Of a stretch of 64,000 nucleotides of DNA, positions 16,694 to 26,750 are shown one piece after another. The notes beneath the pieces are model-generated. The model did not search any database. It had not been told where the DNA came from and worked only from the letters and a program-made list of their open reading frames with translations. The position numbers were made by a program, and so were the translations under genes. Location: NCBI RefSeq assembly GCF_004363235.1, contig NZ_SNYW01000008.1, forward strand, positions 1 through 64,000. The letters run 5' to 3'. The DNA is from Dongia mobilis (lineage in GTDB: Bacteria; Pseudomonadota; Alphaproteobacteria; Dongiales; Dongiaceae). Positions within the stretch are counted from its first letter, which is position 1, and the number at the start of each line of letters is the position of its first letter.

Positions 16694-16770
16694 TCATCCC
16701 CGGGCGAAGTCCCGAGGATCCAGTGTCGCGGCCGCTGAACTGGATGCCCAGGACAAGCCCGGGCATGACG
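16694..16770. repeat. REPIN-like palindromic repeat, second sequence type
   Basis: A left arm TCATCCCCGGGCGAAGTCCC and a right arm AAGCCCGGGCATGACG face each other around inner ATCCAGT and ACTGGAT motifs. The overall architecture is that of copies A-D, but the inner motif differs. It lies in the 151-bp convergent gap between the glycolipid-binding gene and the large kinase gene. Confidence 0.65.
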
Positions 16771-16807
16771 AGAACAATCTGTCGAATCCAGGCAATATTG
16801 AAACACG

Positions 16808-19800
16808 CTAGACCGATCGTTGCAGATCCTTGTGCCAGGGCAGGCGCACGGTGACGGTGGTGCCCTGGCCCTTCTCGCTCGCGATCTCCAGCCTGCCGTC
16901 ATGCAGCTTGACGAGGCCGTCCACCAGGGGCAGGCCGAGGCCGGTTCCGGGGGTCGATTTGGCGAGCGAGGAATCCGCCTGGCCGAAGCGTTCGAGGGCG
17001 ATGCGGATCTCGTCGGGCGACATGCCGATGCCGGTATCGGCGATGGTGATGACGGCGCCGGCGTCGCCATCGCTGCGGATGGCGACGCGGACCTCGCCGC
17101 CTTCCGGGGTGAACTTGACCGCGTTGGACAACAGGTTGAGCAGGATCTGCTTCAGCTGCCGCTCGTCGGCATGGAGCAGCGGGCAATCCTCGATCACCGG
17201 CGGATGCAGGGTGATGCGGCGGCTGTCGGCCAGCGGCTGCACCATGCGCTGGGCCTGGGCGACGGCGTCGTCGGTCGGGATCGCCGCGATCCGCAGCGAC
17301 ATCTTGCCGGCCTCGATCTTCGAGAGGTCGAGAATATCGTTGATGAGATTGAGCAGATGCGCGCCGCTCTGGTGAATGTCCTCGGCATAGTCACGGTAGC
17401 GCGCGGGCGTGATCTGGCCGAAGAGTTCGCGGCGGATGATGTCGGAAAAGCCGATGATGCCGTTGAGCGGCGTCCTGAGCTCGTGGCTCATATTGGCGAG
17501 GAACTGCGACTTGCTGATATTGGCCTGTTCGGCGGCAAGATTGGCGGCGCGCAACTCCTCGGCCAGCAGGGTCAGCGCCTGCGCCTGCTGCTGCAGGCGG
17601 ATATTGGCCTCGGCGAGGTCGCTTTCGCGCGCCTTGAGGTCGGTGATGTCGGTATAGATGTTGACCGAGCCGCCTTCCGCCGTCGGGCGGTGGCTGACCA
17701 GGACCCAGCCGCCGCCGGCAAGTGGCGCCGCGCCCTGGAAGGGCGTCTTGTCGCGGAAGCGCCCTGACCATTCGGCGACGAAGGCGTCGATCTGTTCCGG
17801 CGTATCCAGGTGCGGATACTCGCCCGCCTCGGCGCCCTTGCGCAGGGCCTCGGCGAAGGAGCCACCCACCGCGACATGGGGCGCCGTCTTCGGGTAGAGC
17901 TTGAGCAGTTGCGAATTGAAGACCACATAGCGGCCATCGGCATCCAGCAGCAGGAAGCCTTCGTTGATGCTCTCGATGGCGTCCTTCAGGCGCTGCTCGG
18001 CGCGGCGGAGTGCGGTAATGTCGGTCCAGGTGCCGACGGTCCCGCCCTCGCCAGTGCGCCGTTCGAAGACGCGCAGCACCCGGCCGTCCGGCATGGCCAC
18101 TTCGAAGGGGTCGGGTGGCGGATTGCGATGCAGCTCGAGGCGCCGTGCGAACCAGGTCTCGAGCGCCTCGCCGCTGAAGCCGAGTTCGATCTCGCCATAG
18201 GCGCGGTAGAGCTCGGTGAAGCTGATGCCGTTGACGCGCTCGCCGAAATGCCGGCGCATGGTCGGTGTTATGAAGGAATCATTGGCGATGATCAGCCGGT
18301 CTTCGGCATCGTAGAGGGCGAAGCCGTCGGTGATGGTGCCGATCGCCGCCTCGAGACGCTGGCCGAGCCGCTTGATCTCGGTGACGTCGGTCCAGATGCC
18401 GACATAGCCGCCATCGCTGGTGCGCCTTTCGCTGATGCGCATGATGCGGCCGTCGCCCCAGGTGACCTCGATCGGCTCTTCCGGCGGATTCCGGTGCCGT
18501 CCCAGACGCTGCTCGATCCAGGCCTCGCGATCGAAGGCGGGATCGGTTACCGGCATGTCGTTGTAGGCGAAGGCACGCAGGATCTCCTCGAAGGTGTGTC
18601 CGGTCGGGTCACCGATCACCTTGCGCGTGCCTTCGTCGATAAAGCGATCGTTGTAGAGGACCACGCGGTCATCGGCATCGAACAAACCAAAGCCATCCTC
18701 CATCACGCTGATCGCATCGCGCAGGCGGATTTCCAGCTGCTTGACTAAAGTGATGTCGGTATCAACGCCGATCACGCGCACGACCTTGCCGTCGGCGTCG
18801 CGCAGTGACCGGCAGCGTGTCTGGACGTAAAGCGGGCGGCCATCACGATGCCGACAGCGGAAGACGGCATCGATGTCATCCCGTTTCCCGGCGACCAGTT
18901 CGTCATATTGCCGTCGGAAATCGGCATAGGTCTCGGGCCCCATTACCTGTTGCCAGAATTCCCAGTAGCGGTCCCTGATATCCTCGTGGCCCCAGCCGTA
19001 GAGTTGCGCCATGCGCGGGCTGGACCAGATCTGGTCGGTGCGGATGTTGTGGTCCCAGATCACGTCCTGGCTGCAATCGACGGCGAGTTCGAAGCGCTCA
19101 TTGGCAAGGGCGAGGGCGGCGCTCATGCGGTCGGCGAAATACTGCGCGCGGTCCTTCTGGCTGAGGAGGGCCGCGACGAGGGCCGCAAGCAGGGAAGCGA
19201 AGACCAGTCCGCCGGCGCTGAGTGTGGTCGGGATGAAGGGGTCCTGCCGGTCGAAGAGCGGCGATTCCTGCCATTCCAGGGTGAACTCGTGGCCAAGCAG
19301 GTACATGCGGCTGCGATGGCTGGCGCGAAAGGGAGCGGCCGGATCGGTGCCGCTGTCGAAGACCAGTTCGGCCGGATCGGCATCCGGCCCGTCATGGATG
19401 CGCAGGCGCAGTTCGGCACTTTCGGTGATCATCGCATGGCTGAAGAAATCCGCGGCGAGGAAGGGCGCATAGATCCAGCCGTGGAAATACCAGCGCAGGG
19501 TCTCGATATCTGTGGCACCGCCTGGCTGGCGGTAGATCGGCACGAAGACCAGGAAACCCGGCTGTCGCTTTGCGTCCTGCACCAGGATGATGCGCGCCGT
19601 CATCGCCGGGTTGCCGGAATCGCGCGCCTTCAGGGCGGCGAGGCGGCGGTTGGGCTCGCTGGCAAGGTCGAGGCCGATGGCGGCCTGATTCGGTTCCTCC
19701 GGCACGATATAGACGATGGTGAAGTGCTGCGTGTAGGCGGCTGCTTCGGGATCCACGCCCGGCACCGGGTGGATGGTGAAATCGGGCCGGCCGTCGCGGC

Positions 19801-21073
19801 GCATGGCATAGGTGAAGGAAGTGGCACTGGCCTTGTCGCCGGGCAGTACCACGCCGATGCCGAGGACGCCCGGATAATGCCGCGGCATGTCGAGGGATTG
19901 GGCATAGTCGCGCCATTCCTGGCGGTTGACCGAGCGCGAGGCGGCATAGAGGCTGGCCCCGCCGCGCAGGGCGTTGACATAGATCCCCATGCGGTTGGCG
20001 ATCTGCTGCTGCACGCGCTCGGCGACATTGATGAGATGCCGCGCATCGATGCGCTGCTGTTCGTAGCGCAGGGCGGCAAAGGTGATGCCGGCGATGACGC
20101 AGCCGAGCGTGAAGACGAGGAGGGGCAAGGGCGACCTGACCGCGCGCAACTCGGCGAAGGTCATGGTGCCGATGGCGAAGCCCGCCAGCAATATCTGCGT
20201 GTCGATGATGGCGGCATTGAGGTCGTGGCCGGTGAAGGGACCGAACGCCGAGCTGCTGGTGGCGACCAGCCAGATGGCGGCGAGAATGAGAAGGGCAAGA
20301 TGCGCCAGGAGCCCGCCGGCCAGCCAGGCCACGAGGGCGAAGGCCGGCAGGGCCAGGAAGAGGGCTGGCGCGGCGACCGGATGGATGACGACCAGGAGGG
20401 CAAGGGCAAGAGCGAAGAGGAGGGCGGCAGCAATGACGCTCCGGCGGCCAGCAGGGATGCGGGACAGCCATGATTGCGCCGGGATCGCGTCACCCGGCAT
20501 CGGCACGGCGCGCGCACCGTTTCGTTCCGCAAGGGCCAGCAGCAGGGGTGTCAGCAGCAGGATGCCCAGCGCATCGCCGGCCCACCAGGTGAAGGCGATG
20601 GCGCTCCGCGAGAGGTCGTCGAGCACGCCCGCCAATGCCAGGCTGGCGGTGCCGATCGCGGCGGAAACAAGGGAGGCCAGCAGTGCTGCGGCGGTGATTC
20701 CGGCCATTCGCGTCAGGGGCAGGAGATCGCGGTCGATCCGGCCAAGACGGGTAATCAGCCAGGCGCCGGCGAGTGCCTCCAATGTATTGCCGAGAGCGAT
20801 CGGAAGGGCCGTGACGAGCCCGCCGGTGAACCAATTGGCAGCGAGGGCAGCGAGGAAGATGGCCGGGGCGAAGCGGGGCCCAAGCAGGGTGAGGGCTGCC
20901 ACGGCAAAGCCCGAGGCCGGCCAGATCGGCGAGGCGCTTTCCTGCAACTGGGCGAAGGCGAGGCCGGCGCGGGCCAGAAGGAAATAAATCCCGACCACCA
21001 GGAACGCGCCGACCCCGAAGGGCATTCTTCGGCCGGCTAGCTCGACTGGTGCTGTCCAGTCCGACCGGATCAT
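16808..21073 (-). CDS. Large membrane sensor histidine kinase (MASE1-CHASE-PAS x4-HisKA-HATPase)
   Basis: The 1421-residue protein has an N-terminal MASE1-type block of about eight membrane helices (residues 20-320). A CHASE-type extracytoplasmic domain follows (about 360-600, with RHYPGVLGIGVVLPG), then another helix near 625. Four successive PAS domains occupy about 655-775, 780-900, 905-1020 and 1025-1140, and a coiled coil follows. The phosphoacceptor histidine is near residue 1197 in NMSHELRTPLNG. The ATPase boxes are N (NAVKFTPEGG), G1 (DTGIGMSPDE) and G2 (GTGLGLPLV). There is no receiver domain, and no response regulator gene is adjacent. The signal is unknown; the molybdopterin-domain protein upstream may be linked. 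Confidence 0.9.
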   Translation of the reverse strand: MIRSDWTAPVELAGRRMPFGVGAFLVVGIYFLLARAGLAFAQLQESASPIWPASGFAVAALTLLGPRFAPAIFLAALAANWFTGGLVTALPIALGNTLEALAGAWLITRLGRIDRDLLPLTRMAGITAAALLASLVSAAIGTASLALAGVLDDLSRSAIAFTWWAGDALGILLLTPLLLALAERNGARAVPMPGDAIPAQSWLSRIPAGRRSVIAAALLFALALALLVVIHPVAAPALFLALPAFALVAWLAGGLLAHLALLILAAIWLVATSSSAFGPFTGHDLNAAIIDTQILLAGFAIGTMTFAELRAVRSPLPLLVFTLGCVIAGITFAALRYEQQRIDARHLINVAERVQQQIANRMGIYVNALRGGASLYAASRSVNRQEWRDYAQSLDMPRHYPGVLGIGVVLPGDKASATSFTYAMRRDGRPDFTIHPVPGVDPEAAAYTQHFTIVYIVPEEPNQAAIGLDLASEPNRRLAALKARDSGNPAMTARIILVQDAKRQPGFLVFVPIYRQPGGATDIETLRWYFHGWIYAPFLAADFFSHAMITESAELRLRIHDGPDADPAELVFDSGTDPAAPFRASHRSRMYLLGHEFTLEWQESPLFDRQDPFIPTTLSAGGLVFASLLAALVAALLSQKDRAQYFADRMSAALALANERFELAVDCSQDVIWDHNIRTDQIWSSPRMAQLYGWGHEDIRDRYWEFWQQVMGPETYADFRRQYDELVAGKRDDIDAVFRCRHRDGRPLYVQTRCRSLRDADGKVVRVIGVDTDITLVKQLEIRLRDAISVMEDGFGLFDADDRVVLYNDRFIDEGTRKVIGDPTGHTFEEILRAFAYNDMPVTDPAFDREAWIEQRLGRHRNPPEEPIEVTWGDGRIMRISERRTSDGGYVGIWTDVTEIKRLGQRLEAAIGTITDGFALYDAEDRLIIANDSFITPTMRRHFGERVNGISFTELYRAYGEIELGFSGEALETWFARRLELHRNPPPDPFEVAMPDGRVLRVFERRTGEGGTVGTWTDITALRRAEQRLKDAIESINEGFLLLDADGRYVVFNSQLLKLYPKTAPHVAVGGSFAEALRKGAEAGEYPHLDTPEQIDAFVAEWSGRFRDKTPFQGAAPLAGGGWVLVSHRPTAEGGSVNIYTDITDLKARESDLAEANIRLQQQAQALTLLAEELRAANLAAEQANISKSQFLANMSHELRTPLNGIIGFSDIIRRELFGQITPARYRDYAEDIHQSGAHLLNLINDILDLSKIEAGKMSLRIAAIPTDDAVAQAQRMVQPLADSRRITLHPPVIEDCPLLHADERQLKQILLNLLSNAVKFTPEGGEVRVAIRSDGDAGAVITIADTGIGMSPDEIRIALERFGQADSSLAKSTPGTGLGLPLVDGLVKLHDGRLEIASEKGQGTTVTVRLPWHKDLQRSV

Positions 21074-21196
21074 GCGGTGCGGGTCTTTCCCGGGGGCTGT
21101 CGTGTTACGAGGAATAACTCCTCAGCAATACGACGATGCGATTAAGGTTCCCTTAAATTTCAAGGCAAATGTGGTCACCCGTCGCTTAGCGCAAGC

Positions 21197-21733
21197 TCAG
21201 CGCACGGCCAGGGTGACGAGGTTCCAGATCGAGGCGCTCTGGAAGCGGTCGCCCAGCAATTGCGGGTCGCTGTCATAGTCATAAACGATCCAGAGCGGGC
21301 CCTTGTCGGATGGCAAGGCGGCGCCGTTCTGCTGATAGGCGAGGATGCCGCCGTAATCGGTGACATCGCCCGCTGGAAAGGTCACCTCGTAATCATTGCT
21401 GGCGATGGCATGAAGGCGATCGCCGCTGGCACCGACATGGGCCAGCAGATCGGCCAGCAGGACGCCGGTGAAGGTCTGCGGACCTTCGGTCCAGGGCGTC
21501 GTCGTTTCGATGGTCCGGGCCGGCAGGGATTCCAGCATGGCGAGGTCGAGTGCCGCCTTGCCGTCCGCGGTATTGCTATGGGCGATGCCGCCCTCGATGG
21601 TGAGAATAACGGGCCCGCTGGGTGCCGGCAGCGGGTTCGCCGCCGCGGTGAAGACCGGCAACAGCGCCAGCAGCAATATCGACAACAATATCGGCACGGC
21701 GTAACGACCGGCCCGACCCGGAACGAGATTCAT
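21197..21733 (-). CDS. Secreted protein with oxidoreductase molybdopterin-binding-like domain
   Basis: The 178-residue protein has a signal peptide or anchor (YAVPILLSILLLALLPVFTAAANP), then a sulfite-oxidase-like fold core: LDLAMLESLPARTIETTTPWTEGPQTFTGVLLADLLAHVG and a C-terminal GPLWIVYDY. The domain is short and the usual molybdenum-ligand cysteine is not evident, so it may be a binding or sensory relative rather than an enzyme. The ATG at 21733 gives a clean signal peptide; one at 21748 adds five residues. It lies 123 bp upstream of the large kinase on the same strand, suggesting a functional link. Confidence 0.72.
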   Translation of the reverse strand: MNLVPGRAGRYAVPILLSILLLALLPVFTAAANPLPAPSGPVILTIEGGIAHSNTADGKAALDLAMLESLPARTIETTTPWTEGPQTFTGVLLADLLAHVGASGDRLHAIASNDYEVTFPAGDVTDYGGILAYQQNGAALPSDKGPLWIVYDYDSDPQLLGDRFQSASIWNLVTLAVR

Positions 21734-21921
21734 GTCTGCCCCCCACAATCCAGCCCGATTGCAACAGTGGCGATCGGCGCGGGCCTTGGCATGCGCCGTC
21801 GCCTTACGTAATTATCCGTCGCTGGTGCTGCCGAAGCCAGCGGAAATAGGTAAACGAAAAGAGGCGTGGCGGGCCCGACAGCCCGCCACGCTCCCTACCC
21901 GGTTTCGCCTTGGCGACAGGG

Positions 21922-22413
21922 TTACATCGGCGGCAGGATCACCTTGTCGATGACATGGATGACGCCGTTGCTGGCGGCGATGTCGGCGGTGACGACGGTG
22001 GCGTCGTTGACCATCACCTTGCCGCCCTCGGCGGTGATGTCGATATCGCTGCCCTCGACCGACTTCACCATGTCGAGGCCGACCACGTCCTTGGCCTCGG
22101 CCTTGCCGGCGACCACGTGATAGGTGAGCACCTTCACCAGCTGGTCCTTGTTCTCGGGCTTCAGCAGGTTGTCGACCGTGCCGGCGGGCAGCGCCGCAAA
22201 AGCGTCATCGGTCGGCGCGAACACGGTCAGGGGGCCGTCGCCCTTCAGCGTCTCGACCAGGCCGGCGGCGGTGGCGGCGGCCAGCAGCGTGTTGAACTGG
22301 CCGGCCGAAGCCGCGGTGTCGACGATGTCCTTCGGCGCCGAGCCTGCCTGCGCGGCGCAGGCGCCGATCACGGGGGCGAGGATGGCGGCAAGCAGGGTGG
22401 TCTTCAGTTTCAT
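21922..22413 (-). CDS. Secreted fasciclin-domain protein
   Basis: The 163-residue protein has a signal peptide ([24 protein letters not shown]) with a possible lipobox at IGAC. One full fasciclin domain follows: [37 protein letters not shown], the H1-like motif, then [11 protein letters not shown], the H2-like motif, and [14 protein letters not shown]. Such proteins mediate adhesion or cell-surface interactions. The gene stands alone, with a strong inverted repeat in its leader (22438-22461). Confidence 0.88.
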   Translation of the reverse strand: MKLKTTLLAAILAPVIGACAAQAGSAPKDIVDTAASAGQFNTLLAAATAAGLVETLKGDGPLTVFAPTDDAFAALPAGTVDNLLKPENKDQLVKVLTYHVVAGKAEAKDVVGLDMVKSVEGSDIDITAEGGKVMVNDATVVTADIAASNGVIHVIDKVILPPM

Positions 22414-22732
22414 CTTCAGTCACTCCCAAATGGTTTGGCGGATTGCGGGATGGCAATCCGCGTCGCTTTGTCGATGGACGGCAGCGAGAACCCGGCCGGG
22501 GTGATCCGTCGGCGGAATCTACGGCAGGGGCGGCCCGGGTGGTTCACGGGGAGCGGCAAAAAAAGAAATCGCGGCGGGCCGTGATCCGGCGTGGCGACGG
22601 CGCGTAAGAGAGGCCGAATCGTCGCCGGTATCGCTCTGCCGGCAGGCCTGCCCGGCACGGACCGTCAGGATTTACACGGCGCGCCTGGCGTGAGAGCGTC
22701 GGGCGCGATGCTGTCCCGCGCCGGAGGCCGTC
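22414..22732. other. Divergent intergenic region between fasciclin and GST genes
   Basis: These 319 bp must hold the promoters of both flanking genes. The clearest structure is a perfect 9-bp inverted repeat GCGGATTGC / GCAATCCGC (22438-22446 and 22453-22461, 6-nt loop) about 25 bp upstream of the fasciclin ATG. CGGAGG upstream of 22733 is the GST ribosome binding site. I see no gene in it. Confidence 0.6.
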
Positions 22733-23350
22733 ATGCTGAAATTCTATTTCGCGCCGCAGACCTGCGCGCTCGCCTCGCATCTCGCCCTCGAGGAAGCGGG
22801 GGCCGTCTATGAGGCGATACGGGTGGACTTCGCCAAAGAGGAGCAGCGCAAGCCCGACTATCTGAAGATCAACCCGAAGGGCCGCGTGCCGGCGCTGGTT
22901 ACCGATCGCGGCATCCTTACAGAGACGCCCGCCATCCTGTTCTACATCGCCCAGACGCATCCCGCGGCGAACCTCGCCCCGCTCAACGATGCTTTCGAGT
23001 TGGGCAGGATCCAGGCCTTCAACAGCTATCTCTGCTCGACCGTGCATGTCGCCCATGCCCACAAGCCGCGCGGCTATCGCTGGGCGGATGACGCGGCCGC
23101 CATCGCCGAGATGAAGCGCAAGGTGCCGGAGAATATCGCCGCCTGCTTCGCCCTGATCGAGGACGAGATGTTCGCAGGGCCGTTCGTGATGGGCGACAAC
23201 TTCACCATCGCCGACCCCTATCTGTTCACCATCGCGACCTGGCTCGAAGGCGACGGTGTCGACCCGGCGCAGTTCCCCAAGGTGCTCGCGCATCGCAATC
23301 GGATGGCGGCGCGGCCGGCGTTCAGGAGGGTGCTGGCGGCGCAGGCCTAG
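22733..23350 (+). CDS. Glutathione S-transferase family protein
   Basis: The 205-residue protein has the thioredoxin-like N-terminal domain (MLKFYFAPQTCALASHLALEEAG), with the NPKGRVPALV cis-proline loop and TETPAILFYIA glutathione-contact region. An all-helical C-terminal domain follows, with FVMGDNFTIADPYLFTI. It resembles bacterial beta-class or GstA-like enzymes. A GGAGG motif precedes the ATG. It converges with rho and shares a bidirectional terminator with it. Confidence 0.9.
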   Translation: MLKFYFAPQTCALASHLALEEAGAVYEAIRVDFAKEEQRKPDYLKINPKGRVPALVTDRGILTETPAILFYIAQTHPAANLAPLNDAFELGRIQAFNSYLCSTVHVAHAHKPRGYRWADDAAAIAEMKRKVPENIAACFALIEDEMFAGPFVMGDNFTIADPYLFTIATWLEGDGVDPAQFPKVLAHRNRMAARPAFRRVLAAQA

Positions 23351-23371
23351 CGGGTCATCGCCACATGGAAC

Positions 23372-23399
23372 AAGGGCCGGGGAAATTTCCCCGGCCCTT
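23372..23399. terminator. Bidirectional intrinsic terminator between the GST gene and rho
   Basis: A perfect 14-bp palindrome (AAGGGCCGGGGAAA and its complement) spans these bases and is flanked by T-rich sequence on the plus side (TTTTCC) and, on the minus side, by TTGTTCC. It sits in the convergent gap and would stop both genes. Confidence 0.9.
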
Positions 23400-23403
23400 T
23401 TCC

Positions 23404-24765
<1,362 letters not shown>

Positions 24766-25156
24766 GTGATTTTCAAAGTTGTGGAATGTGGGGCTGAGGG
24801 TCGCTTAATGCCCTGGATGGGCGGGATGCGGGCGGATGTGTCTGCAGGCGATCTCGATGGGGAATGTCGCTGGCTGAACGCTGCCGGATTCGGGCTGTCG
24901 AGCGCTTCTTCGCAAACTAGTCGCCGGGCTGGTCGCCGCTATACCTGACAATCGGCCGCCTGTCGGCGGGTCTTGGCGAGCACGGTCTGGCGGAGGATTT
25001 GCGAAGAAAAGGCTGGCTCGACCTGGGAGGCGAAGCCGGACCTCAGGTAAAAGCCCTATCGGAATCACCGATACTTGTCAAATCCGAGGTAGGCATCCGC
25101 CTGACCTGGCGCAAGAGGCAGCGGATGAAATTCGCGTGTCGGCCGGACGGCAAGGG
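24766..25156. other. Intergenic region between hemJ and rho
   Basis: These 391 bp contain no convincing gene; open frames on either strand have arginine/proline-rich shadow-like composition. An 11-bp perfect inverted repeat, TTCTTCGCAAA (24906-24916) and TTTGCGAAGAA (24998-25008), is separated by 81 bp. The rho leader may lie here, since Rho is autoregulated in other bacteria, but I cannot identify a specific site. Confidence 0.5.
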
Positions 25157-25585
25157 TCAGAACGGCTTCACGATCACCAGGATGACGATGCCGATCATGA
25201 GCAAGGTCGGCACCTCGTTCATGATGCGGTAGAAGCGCTCGGGATGGCGGTTGGTGTCCGCCGCAAAATGCCTGCGCCAGCGCGCCATGCCGGCATGGAT
25301 GAGCTGCATGCCGAGGAGAAGTGCGAGCTTCCCGTGGAACCAGGCCTCGCCCCAGAGATCGCCGAGCCAGGCCATGGAGAGGCCGAACACCCAGGCGGCG
25401 ATCATGGCGGGATTGATGATGGCGCGTAAGAGTCGCCGTTCCATCACCTTGAAGGTCTCGCTCATCTCCGAGCCGGGCTTGGCCTTGCAGTGATAGACAT
25501 AGAGCCGCGGCAGATAGAGCATGCCCGCCATCCAGGCGATGATGGCGATGACATGAAGCGCCTTCAGCCAGAGATAGAGGTCCAT
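25157..25585 (-). CDS. hemJ: Protoporphyrinogen IX oxidase HemJ
   Basis: HemJ oxidises protoporphyrinogen IX to protoporphyrin IX in bacteria lacking HemG and HemY. The 142-residue membrane protein has the conserved start LWLKALHVIAIIAWMAGMLYLPRLYVYH, with the histidine and tyrosine motif, and four helices in all. The ATG at 25585 (MDLYLW) is preferred over an in-frame start at 25618, which lies inside hemH. It lies 5 bp after hemH, so the two final heme genes are coupled. Confidence 0.93.
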   Translation of the reverse strand: MDLYLWLKALHVIAIIAWMAGMLYLPRLYVYHCKAKPGSEMSETFKVMERRLLRAIINPAMIAAWVFGLSMAWLGDLWGEAWFHGKLALLLGMQLIHAGMARWRRHFAADTNRHPERFYRIMNEVPTLLMIGIVILVIVKPF

Positions 25586-25590
25586 CGTCG

Positions 25591-26655
25591 TTACGCCCCC
25601 GCCTGCGTCATGGCGCATTGCTCGCGGCCCTTGCAGGCGTCGCGCGTGCAGCCGGGCCGGATGGGTGCGGTTGTGCCGAGGGCATCCCGCGCCAGGCCGG
25701 CGAGGCCGGCGATGAAGCGTTCATGCGCATCGACCGTGGGTGCGCGAACATAGGCGGCGGCGCCCGCCTCATGGGCGAGCTCGCCATATTCGATGTCGAG
25801 CTCGACCAGGGTTTCGGAATGTTCCGAGACGAAGGCGACGGGCACCACGACGATCGCCTGGCCGGCCCTGGCCGCCTCTTCGATCACGACGTCGGTGGCC
25901 GGGCCGACCCATTCCAGCGGCCCCACCCGGCTTTGATAGGCGATGATCCAGTCGTCAGCGGCGAGGCCCAGCTTCGTCACCGTGGCGGCGACCGTGGCCT
26001 CGACCTGGGCGACATAGGGGTCGCCCTTGTCCACGATCTTCTTCGGCAGGCCGTGGGCCGAGAAGATGACGCGGAGCCTGGCCTGGGGCGCTTCTGCCCG
26101 CGCCTTGGCGATGGCGCCAGCCGTGATGTCGGCGAGGGCGGCGACAAAGCCGGGCTCGGCCGGATAGCAGCAGACGAGGCGCTGCGGTGCCTTGAGGCCG
26201 AGCTTCCGCGCCGCCGCTTTCCAGACGCGGTAGGAGGAGGCGGTGGTGGTGGTGGAGAATTGCGGATAGAGTGGCAGCAGGACGATTTCGTCGGCGCCCC
26301 ATTGCAGCACGGCCTTTGCTGCCTCCTCGGTGAACGGATGCCAGTAGCGCATGGCGATGAAGCATCCGACCTCTGTGCCAGGGCCGAGATCGCCCAGCGC
26401 CGCCTCCAGCGCCCGCGCCTGGACTTCGGTATTGGGCAGGATCGGCGAGCCGCCGCCCATCTTCTGATAGACCGCGCGGGCGACCGGCGCGCGGCGCTTG
26501 GCGATCAGTTTCGCCAGCAGATAGCGGAACGGATTGGGCAGCGCGATGATATTGGGGTCGTTGAACAGGTTGAACAGGAAGGGCTGGACGGCCTCCTGCC
26601 GGTCCGGTCCACCGAGGTTGAAGAGAACGATGGCGATGCGGCGCGCGCCCGGCAT
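25591..26655 (-). CDS. hemH: Ferrochelatase
   Basis: HemH inserts Fe2+ into protoporphyrin IX. The 354-residue protein has IAIVLFNLGGPD at the start, the GGGSPI loop, PLYPQFSTTTTASS and the catalytic histidine in FSAHGLP, with the acidic SEHSETLVELDIEY. The C-terminus has three cysteines in PGCTRDACKGREQC, compatible with the [2Fe-2S] ligands reported in some alphaproteobacterial ferrochelatases; a fourth could come from elsewhere in the chain. The ATG at 26655 is chosen because it begins MPGARRIAIVLFN; the in-frame ATG at 26706 adds 17 residues. Confidence 0.95.
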   Translation of the reverse strand: MPGARRIAIVLFNLGGPDRQEAVQPFLFNLFNDPNIIALPNPFRYLLAKLIAKRRAPVARAVYQKMGGGSPILPNTEVQARALEAALGDLGPGTEVGCFIAMRYWHPFTEEAAKAVLQWGADEIVLLPLYPQFSTTTTASSYRVWKAAARKLGLKAPQRLVCCYPAEPGFVAALADITAGAIAKARAEAPQARLRVIFSAHGLPKKIVDKGDPYVAQVEATVAATVTKLGLAADDWIIAYQSRVGPLEWVGPATDVVIEEAARAGQAIVVVPVAFVSEHSETLVELDIEYGELAHEAGAAAYVRAPTVDAHERFIAGLAGLARDALGTTAPIRPGCTRDACKGREQCAMTQAGA

Positions 26656-26750
26656 GGGGTCTTCCTGGGGGCTGATTCGGCGGGAACGGGTTGGGCTCGA
26701 TGCCAAGGCTAGCGCCTCGGCCTTGCTGCCGTCTATGGATTTAGACCTTC

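Noticed and set aside
18848-20473. 541-codon open frame antisense to the large histidine kinase
   Set aside because: Long antisense frames are routine in high-GC genes. The product is Gly/Asp/Arg-rich without a fold, while the other strand encodes clear domains.
24805-25068. Minus-strand 87-codon frame between hemJ and rho
   Set aside because: Its Arg/Pro-rich composition resembles a frame-shadow, there is no homology, and it crosses one copy of the inverted repeat.
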